Shown piece by piece: positions 1-9,600 of a DNA stretch of 49,313 nucleotides. Origin of the DNA: Bacteroidota bacterium. GTDB lineage: Bacteria; Bacteroidota; Ignavibacteria; Palsa-1295. Every line of letters begins with the position of its first letter. Position 1 is the first letter of the stretch. Made by a program: the position numbers and the translations under genes. Below the pieces are notes generated by a model, which had not been told where the DNA came from, searched no databases, and saw nothing but the letters and a program-made list of their open reading frames with translations. The DNA lies in the NCBI GenBank assembly GCA_030706385.1, contig JAUZOQ010000013.1, positions 1 through 49,313 of the forward strand, in the 5' to 3' direction.

Positions 1-267
1 AGCTGCCTTCGCGCCATCAACTTTTTCGCCTGCCTCACCGATGACTGCAATGAGGGTTCCGACGGCAACCGTTTCTTTCTCTTGGACAACCTGTTGTAAT
101 AAGGTACCTGCAACCGGAGCAGGCACTTCCGTATCAACCTTATCAGTGGAGATCTCTAAGATCGGCTCATCCTTCTTGATCGCATCACCGGTTTTTTTCA
201 ACCAGCGAAGGATCGTGCCTTCGGTGATCGATTCGCCCATCTTGGGCATCACAACATTTGTAGCCAT
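1..267 (-). CDS. 2-oxoacid dehydrogenase E2 component, N-terminal lipoyl domain (partial)
   Basis: Reading the minus strand from an ATG at 267 gives 89 codons open to the window edge, so the gene continues to the left. The visible part is one lipoyl (biotinyl-lipoyl) domain: MPKMGESITEGT near residues 7-18, then the lipoylation turn EISTDKVD with the modified lysine at residue 43, then EVPAPVAGTL. Known role of the family: the lipoyl arm carries the acyl group from E1 to the E2 active site in pyruvate, 2-oxoglutarate or branched-chain dehydrogenase complexes. The MGESI start is commonest in 2-oxoglutarate and branched-chain E2 proteins, but the catalytic domain is outside the window, so the substrate is open. 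An E1 alpha subunit is encoded 21 kb away at 21001-21954 and could be a partner. Confidence 0.88.
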   Translation of the reverse strand, partial: MATNVVMPKMGESITEGTILRWLKKTGDAIKKDEPILEISTDKVDTEVPAPVAGTLLQQVVQEKETVAVGTLIAVIGEAGEKVDGAKAA

Positions 268-377
268 CGAAATTTTTCTTAGGTTTTTTTAGAGCGGGTA
301 TAACACGCAAAGGGAAAACTTCGCTCCGCAAAATCATGCCGGAAATCGACACTTCTGCGTGGATAGGGGCTTAACTA

Positions 378-1535
378 CTAAGCTGTGAACCTGAGACGAA
401 TGAGCATGATCTCCGGAGTGTTGCCCAATCGAGTCGGAGGACCCCATGAGCCTGCACCGCAGGAGACATAGATGTGGGTATTGCCTTTCTTCAGATATCC
501 CCAGCTAAGCTCGTAGACCTTGTTCGTAATAAAATTCAATGGCCATAATTGGCCGTGGTGAGTATGGCCCGATAGCTGCAGATCGGTACCAATGCTTACA
601 GCTTCATCAAGTTTGAAAGGTTGATGATCCATCAAAATGATGGGCTTTGCCCTATCGACCCCTTCTGCCAATTCCTCAATGCTTTTTCGTTTCTTGCCGG
701 CAAAGCCTGTTGCTGAGCGGTCCTCTCTTCCGATAATCGTCAGTCCGGCAACCTCGATCCTTTCATCGCGAAGTACGCGAATGCCATGATCAGATATGTA
801 CTTAACTGCCGGCTCTACACCACCGATATATTCGTGATTTCCCGTAATTCCGAAAATGCCGTACTTCGATTTGATCGTCCGCAGCACTTCTCCGAGATTC
901 TGTTTTATCACGGGCTCGACATCTCCATCGACAATATCGCCCGGCAGCAGTACAATATCTGCATTTAGAGAATTGAGGATCTCGACGATCCGCTTCGTGC
1001 CTCGCCTGTTGATAATAGTACCAAGATGGATATCGCTTGCGACAGCGATAGTGAGTTCGGAGGCAAATGCGTTACTCTTGTTAATCGCAAGATCGAGTCT
1101 TTTTACGCGAATGTTCTTGGCATTAAGATAGGCAACAAAGACGATGAGAAACGTCAGGATTACCGTTGCCACAAATACAAAGAATTTCAGACTCGCCCAT
1201 TCCTGACTTCCTGCGACAGGTAAAAACCCGAATGCGATATTCAGCAATCTGGCAATATCGATGGCGATGACACTGAGCAAAAAATAGAGAATAAATGCAA
1301 ACCAGAACGAGCCGATCCACATAAATACATCACTCAAAACAGAGAGATATCGCTTCTCCAGAAAGCGCCCGACAAAGTAAGAAGTTGCTACGAAAAGGAA
1401 GATGAGAGCGTACGAAAGTCGCCACTCGGAGTGGTACTCTAAGCCTTGAAATCCGCGAATGAAGATGTAATAATTGACAAGACCATAGATCGATAAGAAC
1501 ACGGAGAAGAATATAATAACTTGACCTTTTCGCAT
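378..1535 (-). CDS. membrane-anchored metallophosphoesterase (calcineurin-like)
   Basis: A 385-residue protein with four hydrophobic segments in the first 140 residues, followed by a calcineurin-like phosphoesterase domain. The metal ligands are all readable: SDIH (D168, H170), LPGD (D200), GNHE (N233, H234), and the late GHTHHGQ motif near residues 322-328. This matches the YkuE/YaeI-type group, where a membrane region precedes a catalytic domain that cleaves phosphomonoesters or phosphodiesters; some members act on lipid-linked substrates such as UDP-diacylglucosamine. The four-segment membrane part is longer than the single anchor of YaeI. The physiological substrate cannot be told from sequence. 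Monocistronic by position, downstream of gyrA on the same strand. Confidence 0.85.
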   Translation of the reverse strand: MRKGQVIIFFSVFLSIYGLVNYYIFIRGFQGLEYHSEWRLSYALIFLFVATSYFVGRFLEKRYLSVLSDVFMWIGSFWFAFILYFLLSVIAIDIARLLNIAFGFLPVAGSQEWASLKFFVFVATVILTFLIVFVAYLNAKNIRVKRLDLAINKSNAFASELTIAVASDIHLGTIINRRGTKRIVEILNSLNADIVLLPGDIVDGDVEPVIKQNLGEVLRTIKSKYGIFGITGNHEYIGGVEPAVKYISDHGIRVLRDERIEVAGLTIIGREDRSATGFAGKKRKSIEELAEGVDRAKPIILMDHQPFKLDEAVSIGTDLQLSGHTHHGQLWPLNFITNKVYELSWGYLKKGNTHIYVSCGAGSWGPPTRLGNTPEIMLIRLRFTA

Positions 1536-1624
1536 CAGGCAAAACCCTTAATTAATTATACTATAAGCAGATATAGCCAAACCCTAAACTAATATATTTG
1601 TTATATTCAAGCGTAACCCGAAGC

Positions 1625-1642
1625 CAGGTATTCCTCTACCTG
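1625..1642 (-). terminator. short hairpin downstream of gyrA
   Basis: A perfect 6 bp inverted repeat CAGGTA / TACCTG with a 6 nt loop lies about 30 nt past the gyrA stop codon. There is no U-run after it on the minus strand, so it is only a weak candidate for a transcription end. Confidence 0.25.
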
Positions 1643-1673
1643 TACTTCACAGATCAATCCTGCTTAGTAGTGT

Positions 1674-4187
1674 TTACTTGTGAAAGATATCCGTCTGTTT
1701 TGGTTCAGGCGGCCCTTTGGGTTTATCGATGCTTCCCTCGAGTTTCTCCAATTCCTCATCCTCATCGGCCGGAACATTTGCGAGTGCGGCTACAAGATCC
1801 CCTTCGTTGAGTCGTACGAGTCTGACCCCTTGCGTGTTACGACCCATAACTCGGATATCGCTGACATGCTGGCGGATCACGAGACCATCTTTTGTGACTG
1901 CGATGAGATCGTCATTATCGACGACTTCTTTGATTGCTACAAGTTTACCGGTCTTATCGGTGGCCTTCATTGTAATGACGCCCTTCCCTCCCCTACGAGT
2001 CAAGCGGTAGTCATTCACGTCGCTGCGTTTTCCATAGCCATGTTCGCTGCAGACGAGAACGGTCGTATCGGTGCGCTTCGGAGCGATCATGCCGATGACG
2101 ATATCTCCTGCTTCCAGAGTGATACCGCGGACTCCTGCTGCTGTCCTGCCCATCATACGGACGTCGCGTTCGTTGAAGCGGCATGCCATGCCTTCTCGGG
2201 TGCCGATAATGATCTCCTGCTTTCCATCGGTAAGGCGAACATCCTTGAGCATGTCCTTATCATCCAGTGTAATCGCCTGGATACCCGTGCGGCGGATATT
2301 GCTGAATGCTGAGAGCACGGTCTTTTTGATCGTGCCATGCTCAGTGACCATGGTAACGAAATGTTCGTCGTCGAAGGCTTTCACAGTGATGAACGCTGTG
2401 ATATGCTCATCGGCAGGTTTTTCAAGAAGATTGGCGATCGACCTGCCCTTGGCGATTCGGCTACCTTCGGGAATTTCATGAACCTTAAGCCAATAGCATC
2501 TGCCTTTATTGGTAAAGAACATGATATAGTGATGCGTCGAGGCGATAAACATATGCTCGACAAAATCATCCTCTTTCGTAGCTGCTCCGGTAATTCCCTT
2601 TCCGCCGCGGCCCTGTCTGCGATAGCCGGAAACGGGAATCCGCTTGATGAAGCCGGTATGAGAGATCGTAACGACGACATCTTCTTCAGCGATCATATCT
2701 TCGATCGTGAAATCCTTCGTATCGTAGATGATCTCCGTGCGGCGCTTATCGGAAAATTTGTTCTTAATCTCAGTGAGTTCGTCGGAAATGATCTGAAGCT
2801 GGAGTTTCTGCGAGGCAAGGATGGATTTCAGCTGTTCGATGAGCTTGATCGTCTCACGGTACTCGGTCTCGATCTTATTCCGCTCAAGGCCTGTCAGGCG
2901 CTGGAGGCGCATTTCCAGGATAGACTTTGCCTGGATCTCGGAGAGGGCAAAACGCTTGATCAAATTCTTCTGCGCCGTTTCCGAATCCTTCGATTTCTTG
3001 ATGACTTGGATGACTTCATCGATATTATCGAGAGCTATCACATATCCTTCGAGGATATGGGCGCGCTTCTCGGCAGCATCGAGATCAAACTGCGTGCGGC
3101 GGCGGATGACGTCGTTACGATGATCGATATAGTGCCGGATAACATCGCGGAGGGCAAGCACTTTCGGCACACCGTTGACCAGAGCAAGCATGATGACACC
3201 GAATGTCGTCTGCATCTGCGAATGCTTGTAGAGGTTGTTCAGCACAACCTTGGCAACGGCATCACGCTTGAGATCGAATACGATCCGGACGCCATCCTTA
3301 TCGGATTCGTCGCGCATATCGGCAATGCCTTCGATCTTCTTATCACGGATCATATCGGCAATCTTCTCCTGAAGTGTTGCCTTATTGACCATGAACGGTA
3401 TTTCCGTTACGATGATCGATTCACGGTCATTCTTTGAAACTTCAACGGTTGCACGTGCACGAACAATTACTCTTCCGCGGCCTGTAGCATATGCATCACG
3501 AACTCCATCGTAACCATAGATCAGTCCACCCGTCGGGAAATCCGGAGCGATGATGATCTTCGCAAGTTCTTCGCTTGTGATCTTTGGATTCTTGATGTAC
3601 TCCAGGCAGCCTTCGATCACCTCTCCGAGGTTATGCGGCGGGATGTTCGTTGCCATACCGACGGCAATACCCGTTGCTCCGTTAACTAAAAGATTTGGGA
3701 ATGCTGCAGGAAGGACGGATGGCTGTTGAAGGGTATCGTCAAAATTCGGTACGAAGTTGACCGTGTTCTTATCAAGATCGCGCAGAAGTTCTGTGGCAAG
3801 TGCCGTCAGCCGAACCTCTGTATATCGCATGGCTGCCGGACTATCACCATCCATCGAGCCGAAATTTCCCTGGCCATCGACGAGAATTCCCCGCATGGAG
3901 AAATCCTGAGCCATACGGACGATGGTGTCATACACGGCCACATCTCCGTGCGGATGGTACTTTCCCAGTACTTCACCGACGATACGAGCGCTTTTCTTAT
4001 ATGGCCTGTTTGGGGCCATACCTAGCTCATTCATTCCATAGAGAACGCGCCTGTGAACAGGCTTCAGGCCGTCGCGGACATCGGGAAGAGCGCGGCTGAC
4101 GATGACGGACATCGAGTAGTCAATATAACTCTCGCGCATCTCATCTTCAAGCTGCCGGGGTAGAATTTTTTCGGTAAAAGTCGCCAT
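1674..4187 (-). CDS. gyrA: DNA gyrase subunit A
   Basis: An 837-residue type IIA topoisomerase A subunit, which breaks and rejoins DNA as GyrA2GyrB2 to introduce negative supercoils. The breakage-reunion domain is intact and numbers like E. coli GyrA: catalytic Tyr122 in AMRYTE, Arg121 before it, and the quinolone region HGDVAVYD at 80-87. The C-terminal beta-pinwheel carries QGRGGKG, a slightly altered GyrA box (usual form QRRGGKG), which supports gyrase rather than topoisomerase IV. A second RRGGKG lies near [11 protein letters not shown]. The tail is acidic, then Pro/Lys-rich. Position 83, Ser in E. coli, is Val here. Starts at ATG 4187, 177 nt downstream of tRNA-Thr. No gyrB is in the window. 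Confidence 0.97.
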   Translation of the reverse strand: MATFTEKILPRQLEDEMRESYIDYSMSVIVSRALPDVRDGLKPVHRRVLYGMNELGMAPNRPYKKSARIVGEVLGKYHPHGDVAVYDTIVRMAQDFSMRGILVDGQGNFGSMDGDSPAAMRYTEVRLTALATELLRDLDKNTVNFVPNFDDTLQQPSVLPAAFPNLLVNGATGIAVGMATNIPPHNLGEVIEGCLEYIKNPKITSEELAKIIIAPDFPTGGLIYGYDGVRDAYATGRGRVIVRARATVEVSKNDRESIIVTEIPFMVNKATLQEKIADMIRDKKIEGIADMRDESDKDGVRIVFDLKRDAVAKVVLNNLYKHSQMQTTFGVIMLALVNGVPKVLALRDVIRHYIDHRNDVIRRRTQFDLDAAEKRAHILEGYVIALDNIDEVIQVIKKSKDSETAQKNLIKRFALSEIQAKSILEMRLQRLTGLERNKIETEYRETIKLIEQLKSILASQKLQLQIISDELTEIKNKFSDKRRTEIIYDTKDFTIEDMIAEEDVVVTISHTGFIKRIPVSGYRRQGRGGKGITGAATKEDDFVEHMFIASTHHYIMFFTNKGRCYWLKVHEIPEGSRIAKGRSIANLLEKPADEHITAFITVKAFDDEHFVTMVTEHGTIKKTVLSAFSNIRRTGIQAITLDDKDMLKDVRLTDGKQEIIIGTREGMACRFNERDVRMMGRTAAGVRGITLEAGDIVIGMIAPKRTDTTVLVCSEHGYGKRSDVNDYRLTRRGGKGVITMKATDKTGKLVAIKEVVDNDDLIAVTKDGLVIRQHVSDIRVMGRNTQGVRLVRLNEGDLVAALANVPADEDEELEKLEGSIDKPKGPPEPKQTDIFHK

Positions 4188-4363
4188 GAAAGAAACAGTG
4201 GTCTAAGGTGCGAAAACGCTAAAAAATATGACGTTAGATAACACGAAACGAGGGTGGAAAAGTCCTATTCGAGGGGATTAAATTTGCCGATTTTGCGGTA
4301 GTTTTCCACAATTTTGGAAGAAGAACGGAAGGATTGGTAAAGGCTATTTTTTGGAGGTTTAAG

Positions 4364-4436
4364 AGCCGCTGACCGGACTTGAACCGGTGACCTGCTGATT
4401 ACGAATCAGCTGCTCTACCAACTGAGCTACAGCGGC
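4364..4436 (-). tRNA. tRNA-Thr (anticodon CGT)
   Basis: On the minus strand the 73 nt sequence starts GCCGCTG and pairs with CAGCGGC at the 3' end. The D arm is TAGCTCAGTTGGTAGAGC. The anticodon loop TTCGTAA, closed by GCTGA/TCAGC, gives anticodon CGT for ACG codons. The T arm is GGTTCAAGTCC. The discriminator is T and CCA is not encoded, so it must be added after transcription. Confidence 0.95.
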
Positions 4437-4551
4437 GTAACTATGCGCGCCTCCAAACGAAGTTTAGAGAGTGCTGGGTTCCGATGAGGGGCGGATTTCG
4501 ACTCAAACACCAAGTACCGGAGAGGAATCATCTCCTTACACCTGCCCCAGG

Positions 4552-5616
4552 TCAATGATGTGCTGTGCTATCCGGAGCATGCAGCTCGATGACTTTTGTA
4601 TTCGTATCGTCATCGATCTTCGTTTCCTTCGGAGGCGTGTGATGGGATTCGATCTCTTTGATCTTCACCGTACCACCGTGGATCATTTTGATAGGTTCGC
4701 GTTCGAAAGAGACGTGACGAACGATCTGATTCGTTATGGGCTCCGTATCGATATGGATGTCCATTTTCGCCGTATCGACAGCGCTTCCGCTCGTCACGAT
4801 ACCATCTTTCATGACGACAGAACCGTAGCAGCCACCGACAAAGTGATCAAGATTCATCGGGTAGGCAATCCCTTCGAGATAATCGATCTTATCCGGCACG
4901 TCGCTGAAAGTACCGCTATAGTCGATCTCATTTCCTTTGCGATGCGCAGTCAGTTTTCTTGTCAGCCTGATCTCCGCGACCGTATAGGGAGTCTGCACCG
5001 TGCCGTTATTCCCATCGCTGAACGCTGCAATGGCTCCGAAGCCTTGTTCGAGAAGCTGCCCTATCCGAAGAGAATCGGAGAGCGACATCATTGCATGGAG
5101 CATATCGTACTCGAAATTACGAGCATAGGTTGACATCTGGAAACTTGATAGATTCTCAAAGTTCTTGATCAGACCATCTGCTCCTAACCGGTACTTCAAG
5201 GCCTGCCCCAGGAACTGCGCGCGGGGCAGGGCCCTGATATCGCGCAGACGGTTCTGAAGGTCGTAGTCATTATTGGAATTGAATCGAAATATTTCGTTAC
5301 GGTCTTCGATCTTTCCGACGATGATCCTGGTGGTGAATGAATCGAGCGTGGCGGAGACAATGGCGCTGCCATCGGGATCGACCTTCTCAATATTCTCAGT
5401 AAAATTATAGACCGATGTCCTTGTCGAAGGCTCGACAAGCGCAGAATCGACTTGAGATGTTTGCTGCCTGATATAGAGAACTTCGGTCAGCAGAACGTGG
5501 TAGCTCTCTCCCTCTTTCAGTTTGATCGTGAGTGGTTTTTCTTTTTGAGCAAAGGCGCTCTTGGCTGCGAAAACTGTGGCAATGAGCGTGAGAGCAAATA
5601 GTAAGCGTGTCTTCAT
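4552..5616 (-). CDS. exported protein of unknown function
   Basis: A 354-residue protein with a clear Sec signal peptide: two basic residues, then a hydrophobic stretch ending in AKSAFA-QK, which predicts cleavage after about residue 23. The mature part is rich in Thr, Ser, Asp and Ile with beta-type spacing and no membrane segment, so it is probably periplasmic or surface-located. The C-terminus is Thr/His-rich and ends in HH. No family motif was recognised. Its start overlaps the stop of the Nudix gene by 4 nt (ATGA at 5613-5616), so the two are translated together and may share a condition, though no shared pathway is evident. Confidence 0.75.
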   Translation of the reverse strand: MKTRLLFALTLIATVFAAKSAFAQKEKPLTIKLKEGESYHVLLTEVLYIRQQTSQVDSALVEPSTRTSVYNFTENIEKVDPDGSAIVSATLDSFTTRIIVGKIEDRNEIFRFNSNNDYDLQNRLRDIRALPRAQFLGQALKYRLGADGLIKNFENLSSFQMSTYARNFEYDMLHAMMSLSDSLRIGQLLEQGFGAIAAFSDGNNGTVQTPYTVAEIRLTRKLTAHRKGNEIDYSGTFSDVPDKIDYLEGIAYPMNLDHFVGGCYGSVVMKDGIVTSGSAVDTAKMDIHIDTEPITNQIVRHVSFEREPIKMIHGGTVKIKEIESHHTPPKETKIDDDTNTKVIELHAPDSTAHH

Positions 5617-6170
5617 TCGATCCTCTTTAATAAAAATTCGTCTTTCCGTTGTTCAAATAGTGCACAGGCAGCAAGTGTCATCCCGTCCCACACTGTGCCG
5701 TCTTGTATTAGATCACAAAGCTCTGTGTAGCTGAGTTCCACAAGCTCGAACTCTTCGGAAACTTCGGGCCGGGTATGAGTTCTCTTTAACGACTGTGCCA
5801 CGTAGATGTTACAGATCTCATCGGTCACTCCATTCATTGGATTGAAGCTTCCGATGGGAATAAGCTCTCCTGCGATGATGCCGGCTTCTTCCTGCAACTC
5901 CTCGCGGGCAGATTCCAGTGCTCCCTTCTCGCTTTTGATCCCGCCTCCGATCAGCTCAAGGCTTTCGCGCCGGTTGAGGTATCGATACTGCTTCACAAGA
6001 ATGAGCTTACCGTTCTCGTTGACCGGCAGAATCATTACCGAGCCGGGAGTATGAACGTAGTAATACTCCCCTTCCGAGCCGTCAGGGCGTTCATATCTAT
6101 CCTTGCGGTAATCCCACCATGGGTTGCGAGCCAAAAGCTCGGTTCCGAGCTGCCGTAAAGCTTTCAGCAT
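5613..6170 (-). CDS. Nudix hydrolase (ADP-ribose pyrophosphatase-like)
   Basis: A 185-residue Nudix protein. The Nudix box runs from GGGIKSEKG to EELQEEAGI; the catalytic EExxEE core that binds Mg2+ is intact, while two outer positions differ from the consensus (K for the first E, E for R, the second being common). Upstream YRYLNRRESLELIGGG fits the ADP-ribose / nucleoside-diphosphate-sugar pyrophosphatase branch, which splits ADP-ribose to AMP and ribose 5-phosphate. Substrate assignment is by resemblance only. Translationally coupled (ATGA) to the exported protein that follows. Confidence 0.85.
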   Translation of the reverse strand: MLKALRQLGTELLARNPWWDYRKDRYERPDGSEGEYYYVHTPGSVMILPVNENGKLILVKQYRYLNRRESLELIGGGIKSEKGALESAREELQEEAGIIAGELIPIGSFNPMNGVTDEICNIYVAQSLKRTHTRPEVSEEFELVELSYTELCDLIQDGTVWDGMTLAACALFEQRKDEFLLKRIE

Positions 6171-6253
6171 ACTTTAAAAGACAACTGAGAAGCCATTTGG
6201 TTACAAACTATTTTGAAGAATAATCGAAAATCCGAAGCAGTGAGGGTCTTCGT

Positions 6254-6293
6254 GGGATCATGGGGCGCAGCTTCCAAGCCTGCCCCCCATCCC
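6254..6293 (-). terminator. strong GC-rich hairpin between ndk and the Nudix gene
   Basis: GGG-atc-ATGGGG ... GCAG ... CTT / AAG ... CTGC ... CCCCAT-CCC forms a long stem with a tiny loop just after the ndk stop codon. No U-run follows on either strand. It may slow or end transcription or protect the ndk mRNA end; it is not a canonical intrinsic terminator. Confidence 0.4.
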
Positions 6294-6312
6294 TTAATAT
6301 CGGTAAGAATTC

Positions 6313-6744
6313 TTATAAGCCGAGATCCGCCAATTCACCTTCGGTGAAGAAAAAAGATATTTCGCGAAGGCCATTCTCGACTGAATCCGAGCCATGGACG
6401 GCGTTCTCGCCTTTGCTTGTCGCATAGAGCTTGCGAATTGTGCCGGGAGCAGCTTCGGCAGGATCGGTCGCGCCGATAACACGTCGCCACTCTGCAATAC
6501 CATTTTCTTTTTCCAATGCGATCGGAACGCAGGCACCACTGGACATGAATTCAACCAGACCGGAATAGAACGGCCGCTCTTTATGAACTTCATAAAATTT
6601 GCCCGCACTACGATCGGAAAGCCGAACCATCTTCAATCCAAGAATCTTGAATCCTTCTTTTTGAATATGTGCAATAATATTTCCCATATTTCCCGATTTC
6701 ACTGCATCGGGTTTTAGGATACACAGAGTTTTTTCGATAGCCAT
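6313..6744 (-). CDS. ndk: nucleoside diphosphate kinase
   Basis: A 143-residue protein of standard Ndk length. It transfers the gamma phosphate of ATP to NDPs through a phosphohistidine. The catalytic histidine is His117 in NAVHGSDS, and the N-terminal ERTL-type motif reads [12 protein letters not shown]. Other conserved elements are [15 protein letters not shown] and the ATDP loop. It follows the rhodanese gene after 61 nt on the same strand. Function is certain by family. Confidence 0.97.
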   Translation of the reverse strand: MAIEKTLCILKPDAVKSGNMGNIIAHIQKEGFKILGLKMVRLSDRSAGKFYEVHKERPFYSGLVEFMSSGACVPIALEKENGIAEWRRVIGATDPAEAAPGTIRKLYATSKGENAVHGSDSVENGLREISFFFTEGELADLGL

Positions 6745-6805
6745 TGTTATTTTGAGTTTTAAATTTTATTAAAAGTAATAGTATATTTCGCCGGGAGTTA
6801 AGTAT

Positions 6806-7129
6806 CTAAACAATCTTCTCACCGCTTGCTTTGTACGACCGGAAGCCGCCTTTGATGGCTTTCGCATTCTTATAGCCAAGTTCGTTCAGCAAGGCCGCAG
6901 CACGTGGGCCGCTCGTTCCGCCGCCGCAATGACAGAAAATCTCTACGTTCTTATCCGTAACCTTTGCAGCGATCTCTTCAGCCACTTTCGACTTCTCTAT
7001 ATGAATCGCTCCTGGAATATGCCCTTCCTTCCATTTGTCGTCGTCACGAACATCGATGACGATGGCTTTCGGGTTCGCCTTGCGGCGAGCCAGGAAATCT
7101 TCAACCGGCACTTGCTCAGCTTCGGACAT
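6806..7129 (-). CDS. single-domain rhodanese-like protein
   Basis: A 107-residue rhodanese domain with the fold landmarks VIDVRDDDKWKEGHIPGAIHI and an active-site loop FCHCGGGTSGPRAA. By alignment with the common CxxGxRS loop, Cys68 is the likely sulfur-carrying cysteine; Cys66 is next to it. The loop lacks the usual Arg, so its sulfurtransferase specificity is unclear. It starts 8 nt after the sucD stop, so it is cotranscribed with sucD. A general sulfur-carrier or thiol-detoxifying role is inferred. Confidence 0.85.
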   Translation of the reverse strand: MSEAEQVPVEDFLARRKANPKAIVIDVRDDDKWKEGHIPGAIHIEKSKVAEEIAAKVTDKNVEIFCHCGGGTSGPRAAALLNELGYKNAKAIKGGFRSYKASGEKIV

Positions 7130-7137
7130 GCTAAATC

Positions 7138-8118
7138 CTACCTACGTTTCTTCTTTGGAGCAGCTTTCTTTGCCGGTCGGGCGGCTACCTTCTTTGCGGG
7201 CGCGGCTTTCTTTTTGGCAACAGTTTTTTTCTTAGCAGCAGGTTTCTGCTTCGCCAACACTTTCGCAACCATCTCACCGATCAGTGCAGGACTTTCAACG
7301 ACGTGAATGCCGCACTTTTTCATCGTTGCCATCTTCTCTGCTGCAGTCCCCTTACCTCCGGAAATGATCGCACCGGCATGGCCCATGCGTCTGCCAGGAG
7401 GTGCCGTACGGCCGGCAATAAAGCCAATAACAGGTTTCGTTACGTTCTTTTTGATGTAGAGGGCCGCTTCTTCTTCAGCTGATCCTCCGATCTCTCCAAT
7501 CATGATGATGGCATCGGTTTCAGGATCATCTTGAAAGAGCTTGACAGCATCGATGAACTTCGTACCGATAATTGGATCGCCGCCGATTCCGATGGCCGTC
7601 GATTGTCCCATGCCGGCATCGACAACTTGTTTGACGGCTTCGTAGGTCAGCGTTCCTGATCTCGAGATAATGCCGATGCGACCTGGTTTATGTATGAACC
7701 CCGGCATTATCCCGATCTTCGCTTTTCCAGGTGAAATTACTCCGGGACAATTGGGCCCGATGAGATAGGTCTTAGAATTTCGAATTACTTCATAAACCGG
7801 TATCATATCCCGAACTGGAATGCCTTCAGTTATGCAGACAATGAGGGCGATCCCGGCCGCCTCTGCCTCAAGGATCGCATCGGCTGCGAAAGCGGGCGGC
7901 ACGAATATGCATGTTGCATTCGCACCAGTTGCTGCGACGGCATCTGCAACCGTATTAAAGACCGGAACTCCGATGTGAGTAGTACCGCCTTTGCCGGGGG
8001 TAACACCTCCGACAACCTTTGTTCCATATTCAATCATTTGTTGCGTATGGAATGTACCTTCACCGCCGGTTATGCCCTGAACTACAAGCTTGGTTTTCTT
8101 ATCGACTAAAACGCTCAT
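7138..8118 (-). CDS. sucD: succinyl-CoA ligase alpha subunit with Lys/Ala-rich tail
   Basis: Residues 1-290 are a full-length SucD: the CoA-binding Rossmann domain (TGGEGTFHT near 17-25), then the ligase domain with phosphohistidine His247 in [14 protein letters not shown]. With SucC it interconverts succinyl-CoA and succinate with substrate-level phosphorylation in the TCA cycle. Residues 291-326 are an added basic tail built of AKKK, PAKK and PKKK units, like histone H1 or AlgP tails and not part of the usual enzyme. No sucC lies beside it. Cotranscribed with the rhodanese gene 8 nt downstream. The identity is certain; the role of the tail is unknown. Confidence 0.96.
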   Translation of the reverse strand: MSVLVDKKTKLVVQGITGGEGTFHTQQMIEYGTKVVGGVTPGKGGTTHIGVPVFNTVADAVAATGANATCIFVPPAFAADAILEAEAAGIALIVCITEGIPVRDMIPVYEVIRNSKTYLIGPNCPGVISPGKAKIGIMPGFIHKPGRIGIISRSGTLTYEAVKQVVDAGMGQSTAIGIGGDPIIGTKFIDAVKLFQDDPETDAIIMIGEIGGSAEEEAALYIKKNVTKPVIGFIAGRTAPPGRRMGHAGAIISGGKGTAAEKMATMKKCGIHVVESPALIGEMVAKVLAKQKPAAKKKTVAKKKAAPAKKVAARPAKKAAPKKKRR

Positions 8119-8226
8119 GAAATAATTAATTTTGATAGTAGAATTACAAAAATACGAAATGCTGCGGCATAAACGGGATATTCTTCGATTTCGAAAGCAA
8201 CGGCCGCCTCCTTGCTGCGCAACCGA

Positions 8227-9507
8227 TTACAAGGTTAAGAGCAGCCCAAGGCCTGCAGCGAACATTATTGCAGTCGATATCCATCCGGCAATACTTAGTC
8301 GTCTGGAAATCGTAAATTTTCCCATAATACTCTTATTATGAGCCATCACCATCATGATGATCATAATTGGCACTGCCACAATGCCATTAATTACTGCAGA
8401 CCAGTATAGTGCCTTTATGGGATTGACACCGATAAAGATTAGCAGCATCCCCGCAATCGTAATCCCCGCGATCAAACCATAAAAGCCTTTTGCATCCTTG
8501 GGTTTCTTTTCAAGGCTCATCGGAAGTGAAAATACTTCAGCAACTGCATAAGCTGCAGAACCCGCCAGTACCGGAAGCGCAAGAAGCCCCGTACCGATAA
8601 TTCCGATCGCAAACAGCAAAAAAGTAAATTCACCGGCGATCGGCCGCAACGCCTCTGCAGCCTGAGCCGCAGTATTGATATCGGTTACACCCTTGCTATG
8701 CAAGGTAACAGCCGTTGAAAGCATGATGAAGAATGCAATCAAATTAGAAAAGCCCATGCCTATGATCGTATCTCTTCGAATGCGAGATAGCTGTTTCGGC
8801 GCCTGCTCCGGAGATTCGTTGAGCGGATGCTGGCGCGGATTATCCTCTTCCTCCTCAGCTTCTTCCGATGCTTGCCAGAAAAAGAGATAAGGACTGATCG
8901 TTGTTCCTAACACGGCAATGATCGTGGTGATGTATGTTGAATTCCATGTAATGCTCGGAATGATCGTACCTGCCAAAGCTTCTGCCCAAGGAACATGGAC
9001 AGAGAACACAACGGCTACATATGCGAAAAGAACTACACAGAGCCATTTCAAATATGAGACATACCGATCATACGGTATGAATACCTGAAGAAGTATCCCG
9101 ATGATGGCAAGCGCAATAGCGTAGAGTATCGAATGATCTCCGATAACCAGCTGAACGGCTTCTCCCATGGCCGAGATATCGGCTCCAATATTGATGATGT
9201 TAGCGGCCAACATCAGGAATACGATGGAGATGGTAATCCATTTCGGGAAGTGCATTTTCATATTAGCAGCAAGACCCTTTCCTGTCGTCCGCCCGATTTG
9301 TGCGCTGACGATTTGAATAGCAACCATCATCGGATAACTAAATACAATACTCCATAGGAGTCCATATCCGCTCTGAGCTCCCGCTTGGGAATATGTTGCT
9401 ATTCCGCTCGGATCATCGTCAGCTGCGCCAGTAATGATTCCGGGACCGAGAATGGTAAACCATCCCTTGGCTTTTTGAAATAAAGTTTTCGAGTGTTTTT
9501 TTGTCAA
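8227..9507 (-). CDS. divergent Nramp-family cation transporter
   Basis: A 426-residue polytopic protein of about 11 helices. The opening GPGIITGAADDDPSGIATYSQ is the Nramp TM1 region. In canonical Mn2+/Fe2+ Nramps TM1 has DPGN and TM6 has MPHN; here TM1 reads DPSG (32-35) and the TM6 equivalent reads ISPYLFF (204-210). The metal-binding Asp32 is kept, but the Asn of TM1 and the Met and Asn of TM6 are lost. An acidic run (EEAEEEED) follows TM6. It therefore belongs to a divergent Nramp-related branch, and the ion cannot be assigned. The start codon is TTG at 9507; no in-frame ATG was found just upstream. Confidence 0.85.
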   Translation of the reverse strand: MTKKHSKTLFQKAKGWFTILGPGIITGAADDDPSGIATYSQAGAQSGYGLLWSIVFSYPMMVAIQIVSAQIGRTTGKGLAANMKMHFPKWITISIVFLMLAANIINIGADISAMGEAVQLVIGDHSILYAIALAIIGILLQVFIPYDRYVSYLKWLCVVLFAYVAVVFSVHVPWAEALAGTIIPSITWNSTYITTIIAVLGTTISPYLFFWQASEEAEEEEDNPRQHPLNESPEQAPKQLSRIRRDTIIGMGFSNLIAFFIMLSTAVTLHSKGVTDINTAAQAAEALRPIAGEFTFLLFAIGIIGTGLLALPVLAGSAAYAVAEVFSLPMSLEKKPKDAKGFYGLIAGITIAGMLLIFIGVNPIKALYWSAVINGIVAVPIMIIMMVMAHNKSIMGKFTISRRLSIAGWISTAIMFAAGLGLLLTL

Positions 9508-9600
9508 AATTGATTCTATGAAGTTAGTCTAATGAGTAGTCTCTGAGGAGCTATCACAATTACAATTGCTCTAGCTTGATCCGGTCATTCAAATTATTGA

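Noticed and set aside
2337-3437. A 366-codon plus-strand open frame
   Set aside because: It is antisense to the strongly conserved gyrA coding sequence and resembles no protein family; a codon-bias shadow.
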